A stretch of DNA of 64,000 bases from Glaciecola sp. UBA2563 (GTDB lineage: Bacteria > Pseudomonadota > Gammaproteobacteria > Enterobacterales > Alteromonadaceae): NCBI GenBank assembly GCA_002340325.1, contig DDLV01000054.1, positions 1 to 64,000 on the forward strand. The letters run 5' to 3'. Below, piece after piece: positions 25,198 to 34,468 of this stretch. Both the position numbers and the translations under genes were made by a program. Below the pieces are notes generated by a model. The model worked only from the letters and a program-made list of their open reading frames with translations. It had not been told where the DNA came from and ran no database searches. How positions within the stretch are numbered: position 1 is the first letter of the stretch; each line of letters begins with the position of its first letter.

Positions 25198-26367
25198 TTA
25201 GAGGCTTTTAGCAATAAAAAACTGATAACCAAACTCACCTAGATGAGATTTATAAAGGTTCACACCATTTTGTATGTCAAACATTGCTTGAGAGTTTTTC
25301 ATCACTGGGGCTAATTCATTTAGACGCTTTTGCAGCGGCTCATAATAGTCTTTCCAAGCTTGTTCTGAAACAGTGAATGTATTCTCAAGTTGGTAACCGG
25401 CTTTCCCAATTTGGGACTTACGTGTCTCAATTGTTTGGATATCAGGATAATAACTCTTCCAATGATTTATTGACGCCTCACTAGGCTTGTCTGTCAACCA
25501 GACTAAATCGCTAAAGACAAGTACTCCACCATCTTTTAACAAAGGTTTCCATTTTGACAGTGCGTTCTCAATTCCCATTATGTATGCAGACGCCTCGGCC
25601 CATACAACATCAAATTTATCATCTCCAAAATTGAGTTCAGTCATACTGACGCAGTGTGTTGTTACTCTGCTGTTCAAGCCATTTAATGTTAACTTGCCCT
25701 TCAACTCATCTAACGCTAGTTTTTCATTGTCTATGGCAACGATTTCAGCATTCGATAGCTTGGCGATTACTATGGTCGAATTACCCTTACCACATCCAAC
25801 TTCCAAAATTCTTTTAGGGTTGCAGCTCAGCAACTTAAATGCACTTGCTGTATCTTCTTTACTGTTAGGCCCCCAAGACTCGAGCGTTTCAAAAACTCTC
25901 ATAAAGTCTTGCATATATTTGTCATGTTCATTCATATCTTTTGATAACCATTTAATTCTGAGAGCTTGCTTTTCATCAAACCCTTGAACTTTTAACCAGT
26001 CTATATGTGCATCAGGCGCTATTTTGCTAAGCGTTTCATGCAAAGGTTTACTTGTTTTATTACCTAAAAGTGAGGACAACAAACCTAAGGACCATTCTTT
26101 TTGCTTAATCTCTTTTTCAAGCTCGTTATATCGCAAGCGAAGTACAGATTTATCCAACTTGCTTTCTAGACAGGATTTGCATTCAGCTAGTGTGAGTCCA
26201 CCACTTTGTAATTGTTGAATCAATAGAACTTGCTGAACATCTCTATCGCTATACACCCGGTATCCATTCGAAAGTCTTTTTCCGTTGATTAGATTGAGCT
26301 TTTCGTAATAAAGCAAAGCTGTTCTTGATAAACCGACCAATGAAGCTAACTCAGAGATTCGATACAC
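25198..26367 (-). CDS. MerR-family regulator fused to a SAM-dependent methyltransferase
   Basis: About 389 residues. The N-terminal 70 form a MerR DNA-binding domain (YRISELASLVGLSRTALLYYE, then NGYRVYSDRDVQQVLLIQQL), followed by a short coiled-coil region. From about 145 on is a class I methyltransferase with motif I ILEVGCGKGNS at about 187-197, an IVAIDNE motif II and DVVWAEASAYIM motif IV. The start is unsure: ATG at 26379 has no ribosome site, whereas GTG at 26367 is preceded by GGAG at the right distance and gives the usual MerR N-terminus. The effector and methyl acceptor are unknown. Confidence 0.78.
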   Translation of the reverse strand: MYRISELASLVGLSRTALLYYEKLNLINGKRLSNGYRVYSDRDVQQVLLIQQLQSGGLTLAECKSCLESKLDKSVLRLRYNELEKEIKQKEWSLGLLSSLLGNKTSKPLHETLSKIAPDAHIDWLKVQGFDEKQALRIKWLSKDMNEHDKYMQDFMRVFETLESWGPNSKEDTASAFKLLSCNPKRILEVGCGKGNSTIVIAKLSNAEIVAIDNEKLALDELKGKLTLNGLNSRVTTHCVSMTELNFGDDKFDVVWAEASAYIMGIENALSKWKPLLKDGGVLVFSDLVWLTDKPSEASINHWKSYYPDIQTIETRKSQIGKAGYQLENTFTVSEQAWKDYYEPLQKRLNELAPVMKNSQAMFDIQNGVNLYKSHLGEFGYQFFIAKSL

Positions 26368-26600
26368 ATACAACTCCATACATTTAAAATGCGATGATTA
26401 ATGTAAACTATAAAGCAATAGACAGGTCAAGGGGTGTTTTTGGTTTTTAGTGCTTATGTATATTGTTGGGAAAAGCATCTTTTTGGTTTCAATTGCAAAT
26501 TAGAAGGTTCAACCAATTGCCTATAAACAATTAAATTATGCGAATGGTTTTTCAACGTGCAAGTGATAGATTTGCTGAACTTGAGTGTTTATGGGCAAAC

Positions 26601-26631
26601 AAAAAAAGACGCCTCATGACGTCTTTTTTTT
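26601..26631 (-). terminator. Terminator of the class V aminotransferase gene
   Basis: GACG...CGTC stem flanked by A7 on the left and T8 on the right, 16 bases after the aminotransferase stop on the minus strand. The A/T symmetry would allow it to work in both directions. The rest of the 26380-26647 gap is AT-rich with nothing further recognised. Confidence 0.75.
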
Positions 26632-26647
26632 AATCGCAAGAAATGGT

Positions 26648-27799
26648 TTATTTAAGGACTTGTTTAAGCGCCGACAGACAGAAATCCACATTTTTGTCAC
26701 TTGCGCCATAACCCATCAAGCCAATACGCCAGACTTTACCTGCCAACTCGCCAAGACCCGCGCCAATTTCAAGATTGTAGTCATTCAATAATTGACCACG
26801 CACAGATGCGTCATCAACACCTTCGGGGATAACTACTGTATTGAGCTGAGGTAAACGTGAATTCTCTTCTACGAGTAGTGTTAAACCCAACTCGGCTAAT
26901 CCATTTTTCAGTTTTTGGTGTTTTTCAGCATGGCGAGCAATTGCATTCTCAAGGCCTTCCTCATGCAATAAACGCAATGACTCGTGCAATGCATAAAGAC
27001 TATTTACGGGCGCTGTATGGTGATACGCACGCTTTCCGCCACTATTACCCTGCCCCCAGTAGCCAACGATAAGGTTCATATCGAGAAACCAGCTTTGTAC
27101 TTTGGATTGACGATTTTGGATTTTAGCAACTGCCTCGTCGCTAAAAGACACAGGAGAAAGTCCCGGTACACACGATAAGCATTTTTGAGAGCCTGAATAA
27201 ATCGCATCGATTTGCCATTCATCCACTTTTAATTCAATGCCGCCCAGTGATGTCACTGCATCAACAATCGTCATACAACCGTGACTTTTTGCAAGCTTGC
27301 AAATTGCCTGTGCATCATTGCGTACGCCCGTGCTTGTTTCAGCATGGACGAACCCTACAAACTTCGCATCTTTGTTTTCGAGCAAAGCGTTTTCAATCGC
27401 CGCAAGGCTATTAGGCTCACCCCACTTTGCCATTACCATGACAGCAATACCGCCGCATCGCTCTACATTCTCTTTCATACGACCGCCAAACACGCCGTTT
27501 TGACAGACGATGACCTTATCGCCAGGTTCTACTAAGTTAACAATGCAAGCTTCCATACCAGCGGAACCAGGCGCAGAAATTGGCATGGTAAGTTTGTTTT
27601 CAGTTTGAAAGGCATATTGCAATAGCGCCTTGGTTTCATCCATCAAGTCGATGAAAAGCGGATCAAGATGTCCCAAAGTAGGCCTTGCAAGCGCGTTTAA
27701 CACCGTTGGTGAAACATCTGACGGGCCAGGCCCCATGAGCGTTCTAACAGGAGGAATAAAGGTGCCAATTGTTTTGTTTAATGGTTGCTTACTCAACAT
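26648..27799 (-). CDS. Class V aminotransferase, alanine/serine-glyoxylate type
   Basis: PLP enzyme of the AGXT/SGAT group. 383 residues with N-terminal MGPGPSDVSPTVL near 22-34, the APGSAGMEA cofactor loop near 76-84, VHAETSTGV near 151-159, VDAVTSLGG near 179-187 and PLP lysine K206 in SGSQKCLSCVPGL. The closest relatives are alanine-, serine- or 2-aminoethylphosphonate-using pyruvate/glyoxylate aminotransferases; sequence alone does not choose. No glyoxylate or phosphonate genes are next to it. A palindromic repeat element lies 106 bases upstream and a terminator follows. Confidence 0.85.
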   Translation of the reverse strand: MLSKQPLNKTIGTFIPPVRTLMGPGPSDVSPTVLNALARPTLGHLDPLFIDLMDETKALLQYAFQTENKLTMPISAPGSAGMEACIVNLVEPGDKVIVCQNGVFGGRMKENVERCGGIAVMVMAKWGEPNSLAAIENALLENKDAKFVGFVHAETSTGVRNDAQAICKLAKSHGCMTIVDAVTSLGGIELKVDEWQIDAIYSGSQKCLSCVPGLSPVSFSDEAVAKIQNRQSKVQSWFLDMNLIVGYWGQGNSGGKRAYHHTAPVNSLYALHESLRLLHEEGLENAIARHAEKHQKLKNGLAELGLTLLVEENSRLPQLNTVVIPEGVDDASVRGQLLNDYNLEIGAGLGELAGKVWRIGLMGYGASDKNVDFCLSALKQVLK

Positions 27800-27904
27800 C
27801 GTGGTGTCCTTTTTGATTGCGTCTGAGTTATCAACTGGTCGCGTAGTTTAAAACTTCACGAATTAGATATCCACTTATATATTGGTCTATAAACATCATG
27901 AGTG

Positions 27905-28094
27905 GGGCGGGATTATCGTTTTGATTAAGTTTGAAAGAAGCGTTTGTAGTAGGTTATAGGCCATAATAAAGTGTCAAAAAACAAGGATGTTTTTTGCCAA
28001 GCGCCACATGGACGTGGCTTGTAGCGTCTTTATTATGGCCTATAACCTATTGCATAGAGCGATTTCTAATTTAATCAAAACGATAACCCCGCCC
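27905..28094. mobile_element. 190-bp palindromic MITE-like element
   Basis: The outer arms are long imperfect inverted repeats: GGGCGGGATTATCGTTTTGA on the left against GGGCGGGGTTATCGTTTTGA read from the right, then a second matching block AGGTTATAGGCCATAATAAA. The centre carries a tight hairpin with GCCAC / GTGGC around ATGGAC (about 28002-28017). No reading frame is encoded. It fills most of the 374-bp gap between the aminotransferase and the Gate-domain gene, both on the minus strand. It is unlike the elements at 45195 and 62330. No clear target duplication is seen. Confidence 0.75.
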
Positions 28095-28173
28095 TTCCAA
28101 GATGTAAATCAAAGCAATGAACCTATCAACATTTTTGGAGTGACCGCTTTGCATTTCAAAATGCTTTCGTTTG

Positions 28174-29403
28174 TTACCCAAAAAACCAATACGACACAAA
28201 GATTGCAGCTGTAATGCCCGCTAAATCGGCAGCAAGACAACAACCTACAGCATAGCGGCTGTGTTTAACACCGACTGCGCCTAGGTAAACTGCTAGCACA
28301 TAAAAAGTTGTCTCAGTTGAACCTTGCAGTACTGAAGCTAAGCGTCCTGCGAATGAGTCTGCACCGTGAAATTGCATGGTTTCAATCATCAACGCTCTTG
28401 CACCACTACCACTGAGAGGCTTCATTAACGCATTGGGAATTGCATCGACAAATCGCGTGTCCATACCGACACTTGCGACCAGATAGGCAACGCCATCTGT
28501 GACTGCGTCCATCACGCCGCTAGCTCTAAGCATGGCAATTGCCACAAGCATTGCTAACAAATATGGAATTATAGAAACGGCAACATCAAACCCTTGTTTT
28601 GCTCCTTCAACAAATAATTCGTAGGTATTTTGTTTTCGCAAAAAACCTGCAAGTAATACGATTACAATAAAACTAAACAGCGCAAAGTTAGCAATGAGAC
28701 TGGACTGCTCTGCTAATTGCTCGGCGACCAATGTTGAAAAGTAAAGGATAACTGCTGCTAACACGCCAAATATGACGACGAGATAAGCAACGATAACGCG
28801 ATTGAACAGATTTACCTTTTGAACTGCGCAGGTAACAAATAAACCAGCGAGCGTCGACGCGCTTGTCGCAAGTAAAATCGGAATAAATACATCAGTCGGG
28901 GCTGCTGCCCCCTGCTCCGCTCGATACAAGAATACTGCAATTGGAAATAACGTTACTGAAGACGTGTTTAACACTAAAAACAAGATCTGAGCGTCAGTCA
29001 ATGTATCTTTTTTCGAGGTTAACGTTTGCATATCTTGCATAGCTTTAATGCCAAATGGTGTAGCAGCGTTATCTAGCCCCAATAAATTGGCCGACATATT
29101 CATTGTGATGCTGCCAATAGCCGGATGATTTTTTGGTATCTCCGGCATGATTCGGCATAGAAAAGGCGCTAACACTCTTGAAAATTTATCAATGAGCCCA
29201 GCATTTTCGGCTACCTTGAATACACCAAGCCAAAATGCAAGCAACCCGATAAGGCCCAGTGCAATATTGACGCTTGTCCTCGCCATATCAGTTACTGCTT
29301 GCATGACTTGTTGATAACTTCCAAGATCGCCTTGGACAAATACACTATAAGACGTCGCGATAAACGCTGAAAAGATGAAGCCTAACCATATTTTATGCAG
29401 CAT
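28174..29403 (-). CDS. Nucleoside-recognition (Gate) membrane protein, SpmA-SpmB-like
   Basis: 409 residues with two Gate (nucleoside-recognition) domains joined in one chain, like Bacillus SpmA and SpmB fused. About ten hydrophobic spans are seen. SpmA-like features are MNMSANLLGLDNAATPFGIKAM near 100-122 and LNTSSVTLFP near 149-158; SpmB-like features are the C-terminal SGSGARALMIETM and GSTETTFYVLAVY. The function in non-sporulating bacteria is unknown; Gate proteins are presumed transporters. It stands alone. Confidence 0.85.
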   Translation of the reverse strand: MLHKIWLGFIFSAFIATSYSVFVQGDLGSYQQVMQAVTDMARTSVNIALGLIGLLAFWLGVFKVAENAGLIDKFSRVLAPFLCRIMPEIPKNHPAIGSITMNMSANLLGLDNAATPFGIKAMQDMQTLTSKKDTLTDAQILFLVLNTSSVTLFPIAVFLYRAEQGAAAPTDVFIPILLATSASTLAGLFVTCAVQKVNLFNRVIVAYLVVIFGVLAAVILYFSTLVAEQLAEQSSLIANFALFSFIVIVLLAGFLRKQNTYELFVEGAKQGFDVAVSIIPYLLAMLVAIAMLRASGVMDAVTDGVAYLVASVGMDTRFVDAIPNALMKPLSGSGARALMIETMQFHGADSFAGRLASVLQGSTETTFYVLAVYLGAVGVKHSRYAVGCCLAADLAGITAAIFVSYWFFG

Positions 29404-29636
29404 GTTTTTGTAGTTTTATATTTTTTCTGAAGTATAGTCACTGCTGATAAGTCTGTGAACAACTTGTGTAAACGCTGTGGTAAGATGTGTTGATACTTTA
29501 ATCACAACTTGTTAATAAGGTGTTGTATTAAATAGATTTTATGAGCTTTCCAAGTACTAACAAATAGTGCATGCATATTGTTGTTAATAAAATATTCACA
29601 AAAAGTCCTTTAACTATCAGTATTTATTAGGCTATT

Positions 29637-29816
29637 ATGAAAGACCCACTAGAGAAACTGTGGTCTGATGCTCTCCCGGTCATTGGAACGAACGGTGTTA
29701 TAAGTGGCAAGCGAGATAAGTTGTTTAACTTATATGTTCGAATTTAAAGTTAGCGCACGGCTCAGAAATGAGCCATTCCCCTAAGCCTGGAACCCATGTT
29801 CCGGGCCTTTTTCTTT
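29637..29816 (+). ncRNA. Candidate small transcript or sRNA with its own terminator
   Basis: In the 430-bp gap between two minus-strand genes, the + strand shows a compact transcription unit. It contains a possible 36-codon frame at 29637-29747 (begins MKDPLEKLWSDALP) with only a weak AGG ribosome site, then a hairpin GGCTCAGAAATGAGCC at 29759-29774, then a strong terminator at 29785-29816. I do not recognise the peptide or the RNA. Upstream, 29404-29636 is AT-rich and could hold the promoter. Whether the unit is a small protein gene or an sRNA is open. Confidence 0.35.
29785..29816 (+). terminator. Strong rho-independent terminator on the + strand
   Basis: A nine-base-pair stem GCCTGGAAC / GTTCCGGGC (one G-T pair) with a CCAT loop, followed by TTTTTCTTT. 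The T-run is only on the + strand side, so it does not serve the gamma-carbonic anhydrase gene that ends at 29834 on the minus strand. It implies a rightward transcript with no annotated gene upstream. Confidence 0.75.
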
Positions 29817-29833
29817 ATAAAGCCCAGTAATCT

Positions 29834-30361
29834 TTAACAATCATCAATACGTTCTAAGCCATTAATGAAATCATGTGCGTTTTGTTTATAGTGGGTGGCA
29901 GATGCCTCAAGCTGGACGGACATTTCATTGGGGATAGTTTTTATTATTTTACCGGGTGAACCAACGACGAGTGAATAGTCGGGAATATTCATATTCTCTG
30001 TGATCAAAGCGTTCGCGCCAATCACGCAGTATCTTCCTATCTTTGCGCCATTTAATACCACCGCGTTTATCCCTATCAAACTGTAGTCGCCCACCTCACA
30101 GCCGTGCAGCATCACTTTATGACCAACGGTGACACCTTTCCCCACTTTAAGTTTTATACCAGGATCAGTATGCAATATCGCGCCATCCTGAATATTAGTA
30201 TCCTCTCCGATTTCAATAAGGTCACAGTCACCTCGCAATACCGCGTTAAACCATATGCTCGCGCCTTTGCAAACTTTTACATCGCCGATAACATGTGCGC
30301 CTGGCGCAATGAATGTGTCTTTTTCACATTGAGGTGATTTTCCCTTGAACGAATACACCAT
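29834..30361 (-). CDS. Gamma-carbonic anhydrase-family protein (YrdA type)
   Basis: 175-residue left-handed beta-helix protein. Hexapeptide repeats run from about residue 17 to 140 (FIAPGAHVIGDVKVCKGASIWFNA, VGHKVMLHGCEVGDYSLIG, VVLNGAKIGRYCVIGANALI). Zinc-ligand-like histidines are in GAILHTDPG and TVGHKVMLHG. Relatives (YrdA, PaaY, Cam) include true carbonic anhydrases and proteins of unknown activity; I cannot say which. tesB starts upstream and ends 51 bases before this gene, so both may share a transcript. Confidence 0.9.
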   Translation of the reverse strand: MVYSFKGKSPQCEKDTFIAPGAHVIGDVKVCKGASIWFNAVLRGDCDLIEIGEDTNIQDGAILHTDPGIKLKVGKGVTVGHKVMLHGCEVGDYSLIGINAVVLNGAKIGRYCVIGANALITENMNIPDYSLVVGSPGKIIKTIPNEMSVQLEASATHYKQNAHDFINGLERIDDC

Positions 30362-30412
30362 ACTAAACTCCTCCGATTCTGCTGTAGTAGATATTTTATT
30401 GACCGAACGGTC

Positions 30413-31273
30413 TTACGCTATTTTTCTCAGAAGACCTTCTTGAATCGATGTCGCCACCAGGGTACCTTGCTGATCAAAAATTTCTCCCTTAACCAATGCC
30501 CTGCTGTTACCAGAGAAAGGACTATGGATTTTATATAGCATCCACTGATCAAAGGCGAAAGGTTTGTGAAACCACATGGCATGATCTATTGTTGCCATGC
30601 GAAGAGAGCGGTCATTTGGCGCAAGGCCATGAGCAAACAATGCAGTGCTGAGAAAATGGTAGTCGGATGCATAAGCAAGACTCGCCTGATTGACAGATAA
30701 ATCTTCAGGCATGGGATCTCGAGATCTAAACCAAATATTGCGTCGCGGTTCTTTGTGAAGCGCCTTGGAGAAGTTATCACCGCCAACGCTTCTGATATCC
30801 AAGGGGCGATGATACTCAATTGCCTGCTTAACGCGTTCTGATACTTTGCTTCGATTATTGAGGTAGTTGTCAATGTCTGGCGTGGTATCTTCAGCGAGAG
30901 GGACTTTGGGCATATTGGCAAATTGATGCTGCAATGGGGCGTCTTCAGCTATCTGAAACGACGCTGTCATGTAAAAAATCGTTTTCCCTTTTTGTAACGC
31001 CTTTATCCTGCGCGTACAGAAGCTACGACCATCCCTGACATTTTCAATGTCATAAACGACTGGAATACCTGCATCGCCGGGCAACAAAAAATAGGAATGA
31101 AATGAATGTATCGTGAATTCAGGTGCAACGGTTTGATACGCTGCCATAACAGACTGACCTAGTACTTGGCCACCATAAAGTGCGCGAAACCCCAAATCCC
31201 AGCTATGCCCCCGAAATAGATGTTTCTCAACTGTCTCTAGGTTAAACAATGACGTTAACGTAACACTATTCAA
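30413..31273 (-). CDS. tesB: Acyl-CoA thioesterase II
   Basis: Double-hotdog thioesterase that hydrolyses medium- and long-chain acyl-CoA. 286 residues matches E. coli TesB. The first hotdog has FRGHSWDLGFRALYGGQVLGQSVMAA near 19-44 and HSFHSYFLLPGD near 56-67; the second has the Asp of MATIDHAMWFHKPF near 228-241, followed by Gln/Thr-type SRALVKGEIFDQQGTLVATSIQEGL. It likely recycles CoA or trims acyl pools. Confidence 0.93.
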   Translation of the reverse strand: MNSVTLTSLFNLETVEKHLFRGHSWDLGFRALYGGQVLGQSVMAAYQTVAPEFTIHSFHSYFLLPGDAGIPVVYDIENVRDGRSFCTRRIKALQKGKTIFYMTASFQIAEDAPLQHQFANMPKVPLAEDTTPDIDNYLNNRSKVSERVKQAIEYHRPLDIRSVGGDNFSKALHKEPRRNIWFRSRDPMPEDLSVNQASLAYASDYHFLSTALFAHGLAPNDRSLRMATIDHAMWFHKPFAFDQWMLYKIHSPFSGNSRALVKGEIFDQQGTLVATSIQEGLLRKIA

Positions 31274-31456
31274 ACAGCTTCCTCCTAGTTATATCGCGTG
31301 CTGCCGGCGTTAGAACAAGTTAATAATTTAACGGCTAGTATGGGTTCAACACTGACGTTTCACAAGGTAGCTTGCAAGTAATCGATGCTTGAAAGGGACG
31401 ATGTCAATAAAATTACAATATATTCTGAAGGTTGTTCTATTATCGTTAGTAAGCGT

Positions 31457-32410
31457 CTAACCATCGGCGTTGATTTGCTCAATTAACTGATTCAAAGTGC
31501 TTTGCATCTCAGACTCCATCACTTGACAGGTGCCAGCCGCGTTGTGTCCGCCACCACCAAATCGCAAACACAATTCACCCACGTTAGTTTTCGAACGCCT
31601 ATCCAAAATTGACTTTCCGACAGCAAACACCACGTTTTGGCGCTGAAATCCCCAAATTTGATGAATAGAAATATTACACTGGGGAAAAAGCGCATAAATC
31701 ATAAATCGGTTACCAGAATAGATAACATCTTGGTCTCTTAAATCGAGTACGACCAAGTTTTGATATACTTTGCTGCAAGAAAGTATCTGTCGTTTAAATT
31801 TTTCCTCGTGCTCAAAATACATAACAACGCGCTCTTGCACATCCGGTAACGCGATAATCTCTTCAATTGTATGATCTTTGCAGTAATCTATCAGTTCCAT
31901 CATGAGTTGGTAGTTGGAGATTCGAAAGTCTCTGAATCGACCAAGCCCAGTTCTGCTATCCATTAGATAGTTAAGAAGCACCCAGCCTTGCGGATGCAAA
32001 ATTTCTTGTTTGGTAAATTGCGCAGCGTCGGCTTTGTCAACCGCTGTCATCATGTCATCCCAAGCCTCGGGGAAAACTGAGCGTCCACCATAATAATCGT
32101 ATACAACACGGGCGGCTGATGGTGCCTTCTCGTCAATGACATGGTTTTCTTTCGGGCTTTCGTCGGCACGTTTAAGCTCGCTAAGATGGTGGTCAAACGC
32201 GATATGGCACCCGGGTACGTAAGGCAAGTTGGTAGTGATGTCATTCGACGAAATACTTATCTTTCCATCTTGCATATCTTTTGGGTGGACAAACTTAATG
32301 TCCTCAATCAAATCAAGTTCTTTTAGCAGCACTGCACACACAAGTCCGTCAAAATCACTACGTGTTACCAATCTAAATTTAGTTTTTATTTGTTGCGCTG
32401 CTGCCGTCAA
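31457..32410 (-). CDS. DHH-family phosphoesterase
   Basis: 317 residues. The metal motifs of the DHH superfamily are clear: D19 and D21 in RSDFDGL, D73-H74-H75 in AFDHHLSE and a DHHA1 domain with RFGGGGHNAAGTC near 288-300. This places it with exopolyphosphatase-like or nanoRNase-like hydrolases of cyclic dinucleotides, oligoribonucleotides or polyphosphate, but not with the longer RecJ. The substrate cannot be read. The kinase gene lies 198 bases upstream on the same strand. Confidence 0.85.
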   Translation of the reverse strand: MTAAAQQIKTKFRLVTRSDFDGLVCAVLLKELDLIEDIKFVHPKDMQDGKISISSNDITTNLPYVPGCHIAFDHHLSELKRADESPKENHVIDEKAPSAARVVYDYYGGRSVFPEAWDDMMTAVDKADAAQFTKQEILHPQGWVLLNYLMDSRTGLGRFRDFRISNYQLMMELIDYCKDHTIEEIIALPDVQERVVMYFEHEEKFKRQILSCSKVYQNLVVLDLRDQDVIYSGNRFMIYALFPQCNISIHQIWGFQRQNVVFAVGKSILDRRSKTNVGELCLRFGGGGHNAAGTCQVMESEMQSTLNQLIEQINADG

Positions 32411-32608
32411 AATAATTCTCCGTCATCTTCGTCGCGTGTGAACATATCGCTCGCGAATCATTGCTTAAACCATCCCAAAATTTTACATAACTAGCGGGCG
32501 CTAAAGCGTATTAAAATGAATACGATTGTTGAATTTGCTATATGTTTACTTGGGATTCAAATGATTGCCAGAGTTACTAGTTTGTATCAATGCACAACTT
32601 TGATAATT

Positions 32609-34444
32609 TCATTGATAAGGATTGACAGGGTAGTAATGCTCGTTCTTGTTGATATGATGGGAAAAGAAACGCGTGTCTTTATATGGAAGCTTCATAAATC
32701 CCGAAATACCTAATCCTTCTATTTCTGGGATAAGGTGTAAGATTTCGCCGAGCAACAATGCAAACTCATTAGAACGACTGTGGTCGAGCAACGTGTAATA
32801 GTTGTGGATTTTTAAATGCGTCGGCAACGCTTCAAAAATAATACATCCTGTGTGGTGAATTTGATTGAGTTTTGTAATTACGTCTAAAAGCGATGTTGGT
32901 AATTTCAGCAACTCATCCGGGTCTTCGCCATCTTCAAAATAACTGTGCATTCGACTCTCATCTTCAGTTGTTGAGATTTTACTTGTCTCAAACACAATTT
33001 TGTCTTCAGGGCCTGCGAAAAATCGTTCACTCTCAGATTGCCTTTCAAAGTGCAGTGTATTTTTCGCATTAAACATACAGCTTTTAAAAATGCCGGATCC
33101 TTCTATGGCGCGGGCTAAAACAACAACGTTGTCGACAGCACTGTCAAATGCTGCTTGCAACCGTGGATCGTAAAGTTTTAGACTCGAATCGATATAAATG
33201 CCATTGTCTTCCCAATGCAGCGCCAAGCCACCAACCACCGGATATTTGCCCAATCGACTTACGGCTGATATAAATGCTTTTTCGGTATCACCCATCCCTT
33301 GTAAGTAGTTCTTATAATATCTTTCAAATTGGGCATCATCGAGGTAGTTTAAATCAGTTTCAGACACTGCATCATTCTGTCTTAGAAAGGACTTGCGAGA
33401 ACTATACACAACTGTCTCAATACTCTTTTTATCCTGACTTATCCAGGTGGGAAGCATACAGGTAGTTTTTTCCTTTTTTAACGTTGGTAAAACTAAATGC
33501 CGCCAATACCGGTAATTGTCAAATAAGTAATCTCCTGCCGCGTGTCGCGTTTTCTTGTCATCACTCACTAAAGCAGATAACACTTTTGCTATTTGCTTGG
33601 GTAGACCGAGCGACAATGGGGAAATAGCATTAACACCGAAACGACACGATTGCCCTGATGCAAGCGCATATATTGTGCTTGCAAACCCTTGTTCATCAAA
33701 TCTTGGACTGGATAACTCTCCACTTAACTGCTCTTCCCCAATAAAGTAAACGTCGCCTAGTCTAGCATTGGTTTCTTGTAAATCACCGGACATTAAATCC
33801 ATAACGTTTTCACCAACAAAATGGCCATCTTCATCGACTTGCGCAAAAACACAACTTCCCCAATCGATTAATGAAAGTCGATGCTGTTGAGGGTCCCAGA
33901 CTAAATTTGAAGGTTTGATATCACCGTGCACAATGGGTCGTCTGCGCGTGTTGTTGGATGTATTTCCACTATGCTGTCGAAGCGATAGCAAGATATCGCA
34001 GAGTTGCACAATAATATCTACGATTGTCTTTGGTTCAAGTGGTCCATTTTCCAATGAAAATTGTTCCAAATCCTGTCCAATAGCGCGCTCCATTACCAAA
34101 ATCGATTGCCGCTTCACGCGCTGAAAATCAATTAACGCAGGCACGTTAGGGTGCCGTACTTGACTCAGCATAAACGCTTCTTCTTCCAAGCGGTCTTGAA
34201 TGTGTTGTGGCAAGGTGACTTTTGAAAACTTAAACACATGCTCATCACCTGAAGGTAATTTTCCGGCGAATGCAAAACCATAAGCGCCTTTGCCAATCAA
34301 TTCGACGTCAAAATAGCCCAATTTAGTGAGTTGATTTTCACAAAGTGTAAACCAGTCTTTAAGTTTCTTGGCATCTGAATGGGAAAGAAGATAGACGGAC
34401 TGATCTTCGGGTATGTAAAAGTGTTTTAACTCAGTTTGGATCAT
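32609..34444 (-). CDS. Eukaryotic-type serine/threonine protein kinase with a C-terminal extension
   Basis: 611 residues, no membrane segment. The kinase domain runs from about 45 to 310: glycine loop GKGAYGFAFAG at 51-61, ATP lysine K72 in VFKFSKV, glutamate near 88, the catalytic loop as HGDIKPSN (173-180, with HGD for HRD) and the metal site as DWG (194-196, for DFG). The C-terminal 300 residues match nothing I recognise. It follows rlmJ by 24 bases. HGD and DWG variants occur in kinases that can still be active. Confidence 0.8.
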   Translation of the reverse strand: MIQTELKHFYIPEDQSVYLLSHSDAKKLKDWFTLCENQLTKLGYFDVELIGKGAYGFAFAGKLPSGDEHVFKFSKVTLPQHIQDRLEEEAFMLSQVRHPNVPALIDFQRVKRQSILVMERAIGQDLEQFSLENGPLEPKTIVDIIVQLCDILLSLRQHSGNTSNNTRRRPIVHGDIKPSNLVWDPQQHRLSLIDWGSCVFAQVDEDGHFVGENVMDLMSGDLQETNARLGDVYFIGEEQLSGELSSPRFDEQGFASTIYALASGQSCRFGVNAISPLSLGLPKQIAKVLSALVSDDKKTRHAAGDYLFDNYRYWRHLVLPTLKKEKTTCMLPTWISQDKKSIETVVYSSRKSFLRQNDAVSETDLNYLDDAQFERYYKNYLQGMGDTEKAFISAVSRLGKYPVVGGLALHWEDNGIYIDSSLKLYDPRLQAAFDSAVDNVVVLARAIEGSGIFKSCMFNAKNTLHFERQSESERFFAGPEDKIVFETSKISTTEDESRMHSYFEDGEDPDELLKLPTSLLDVITKLNQIHHTGCIIFEALPTHLKIHNYYTLLDHSRSNEFALLLGEILHLIPEIEGLGISGFMKLPYKDTRFFSHHINKNEHYYPVNPYQ

Positions 34445-34468
34445 TTATACGCGTCGAATTGCGATTGT

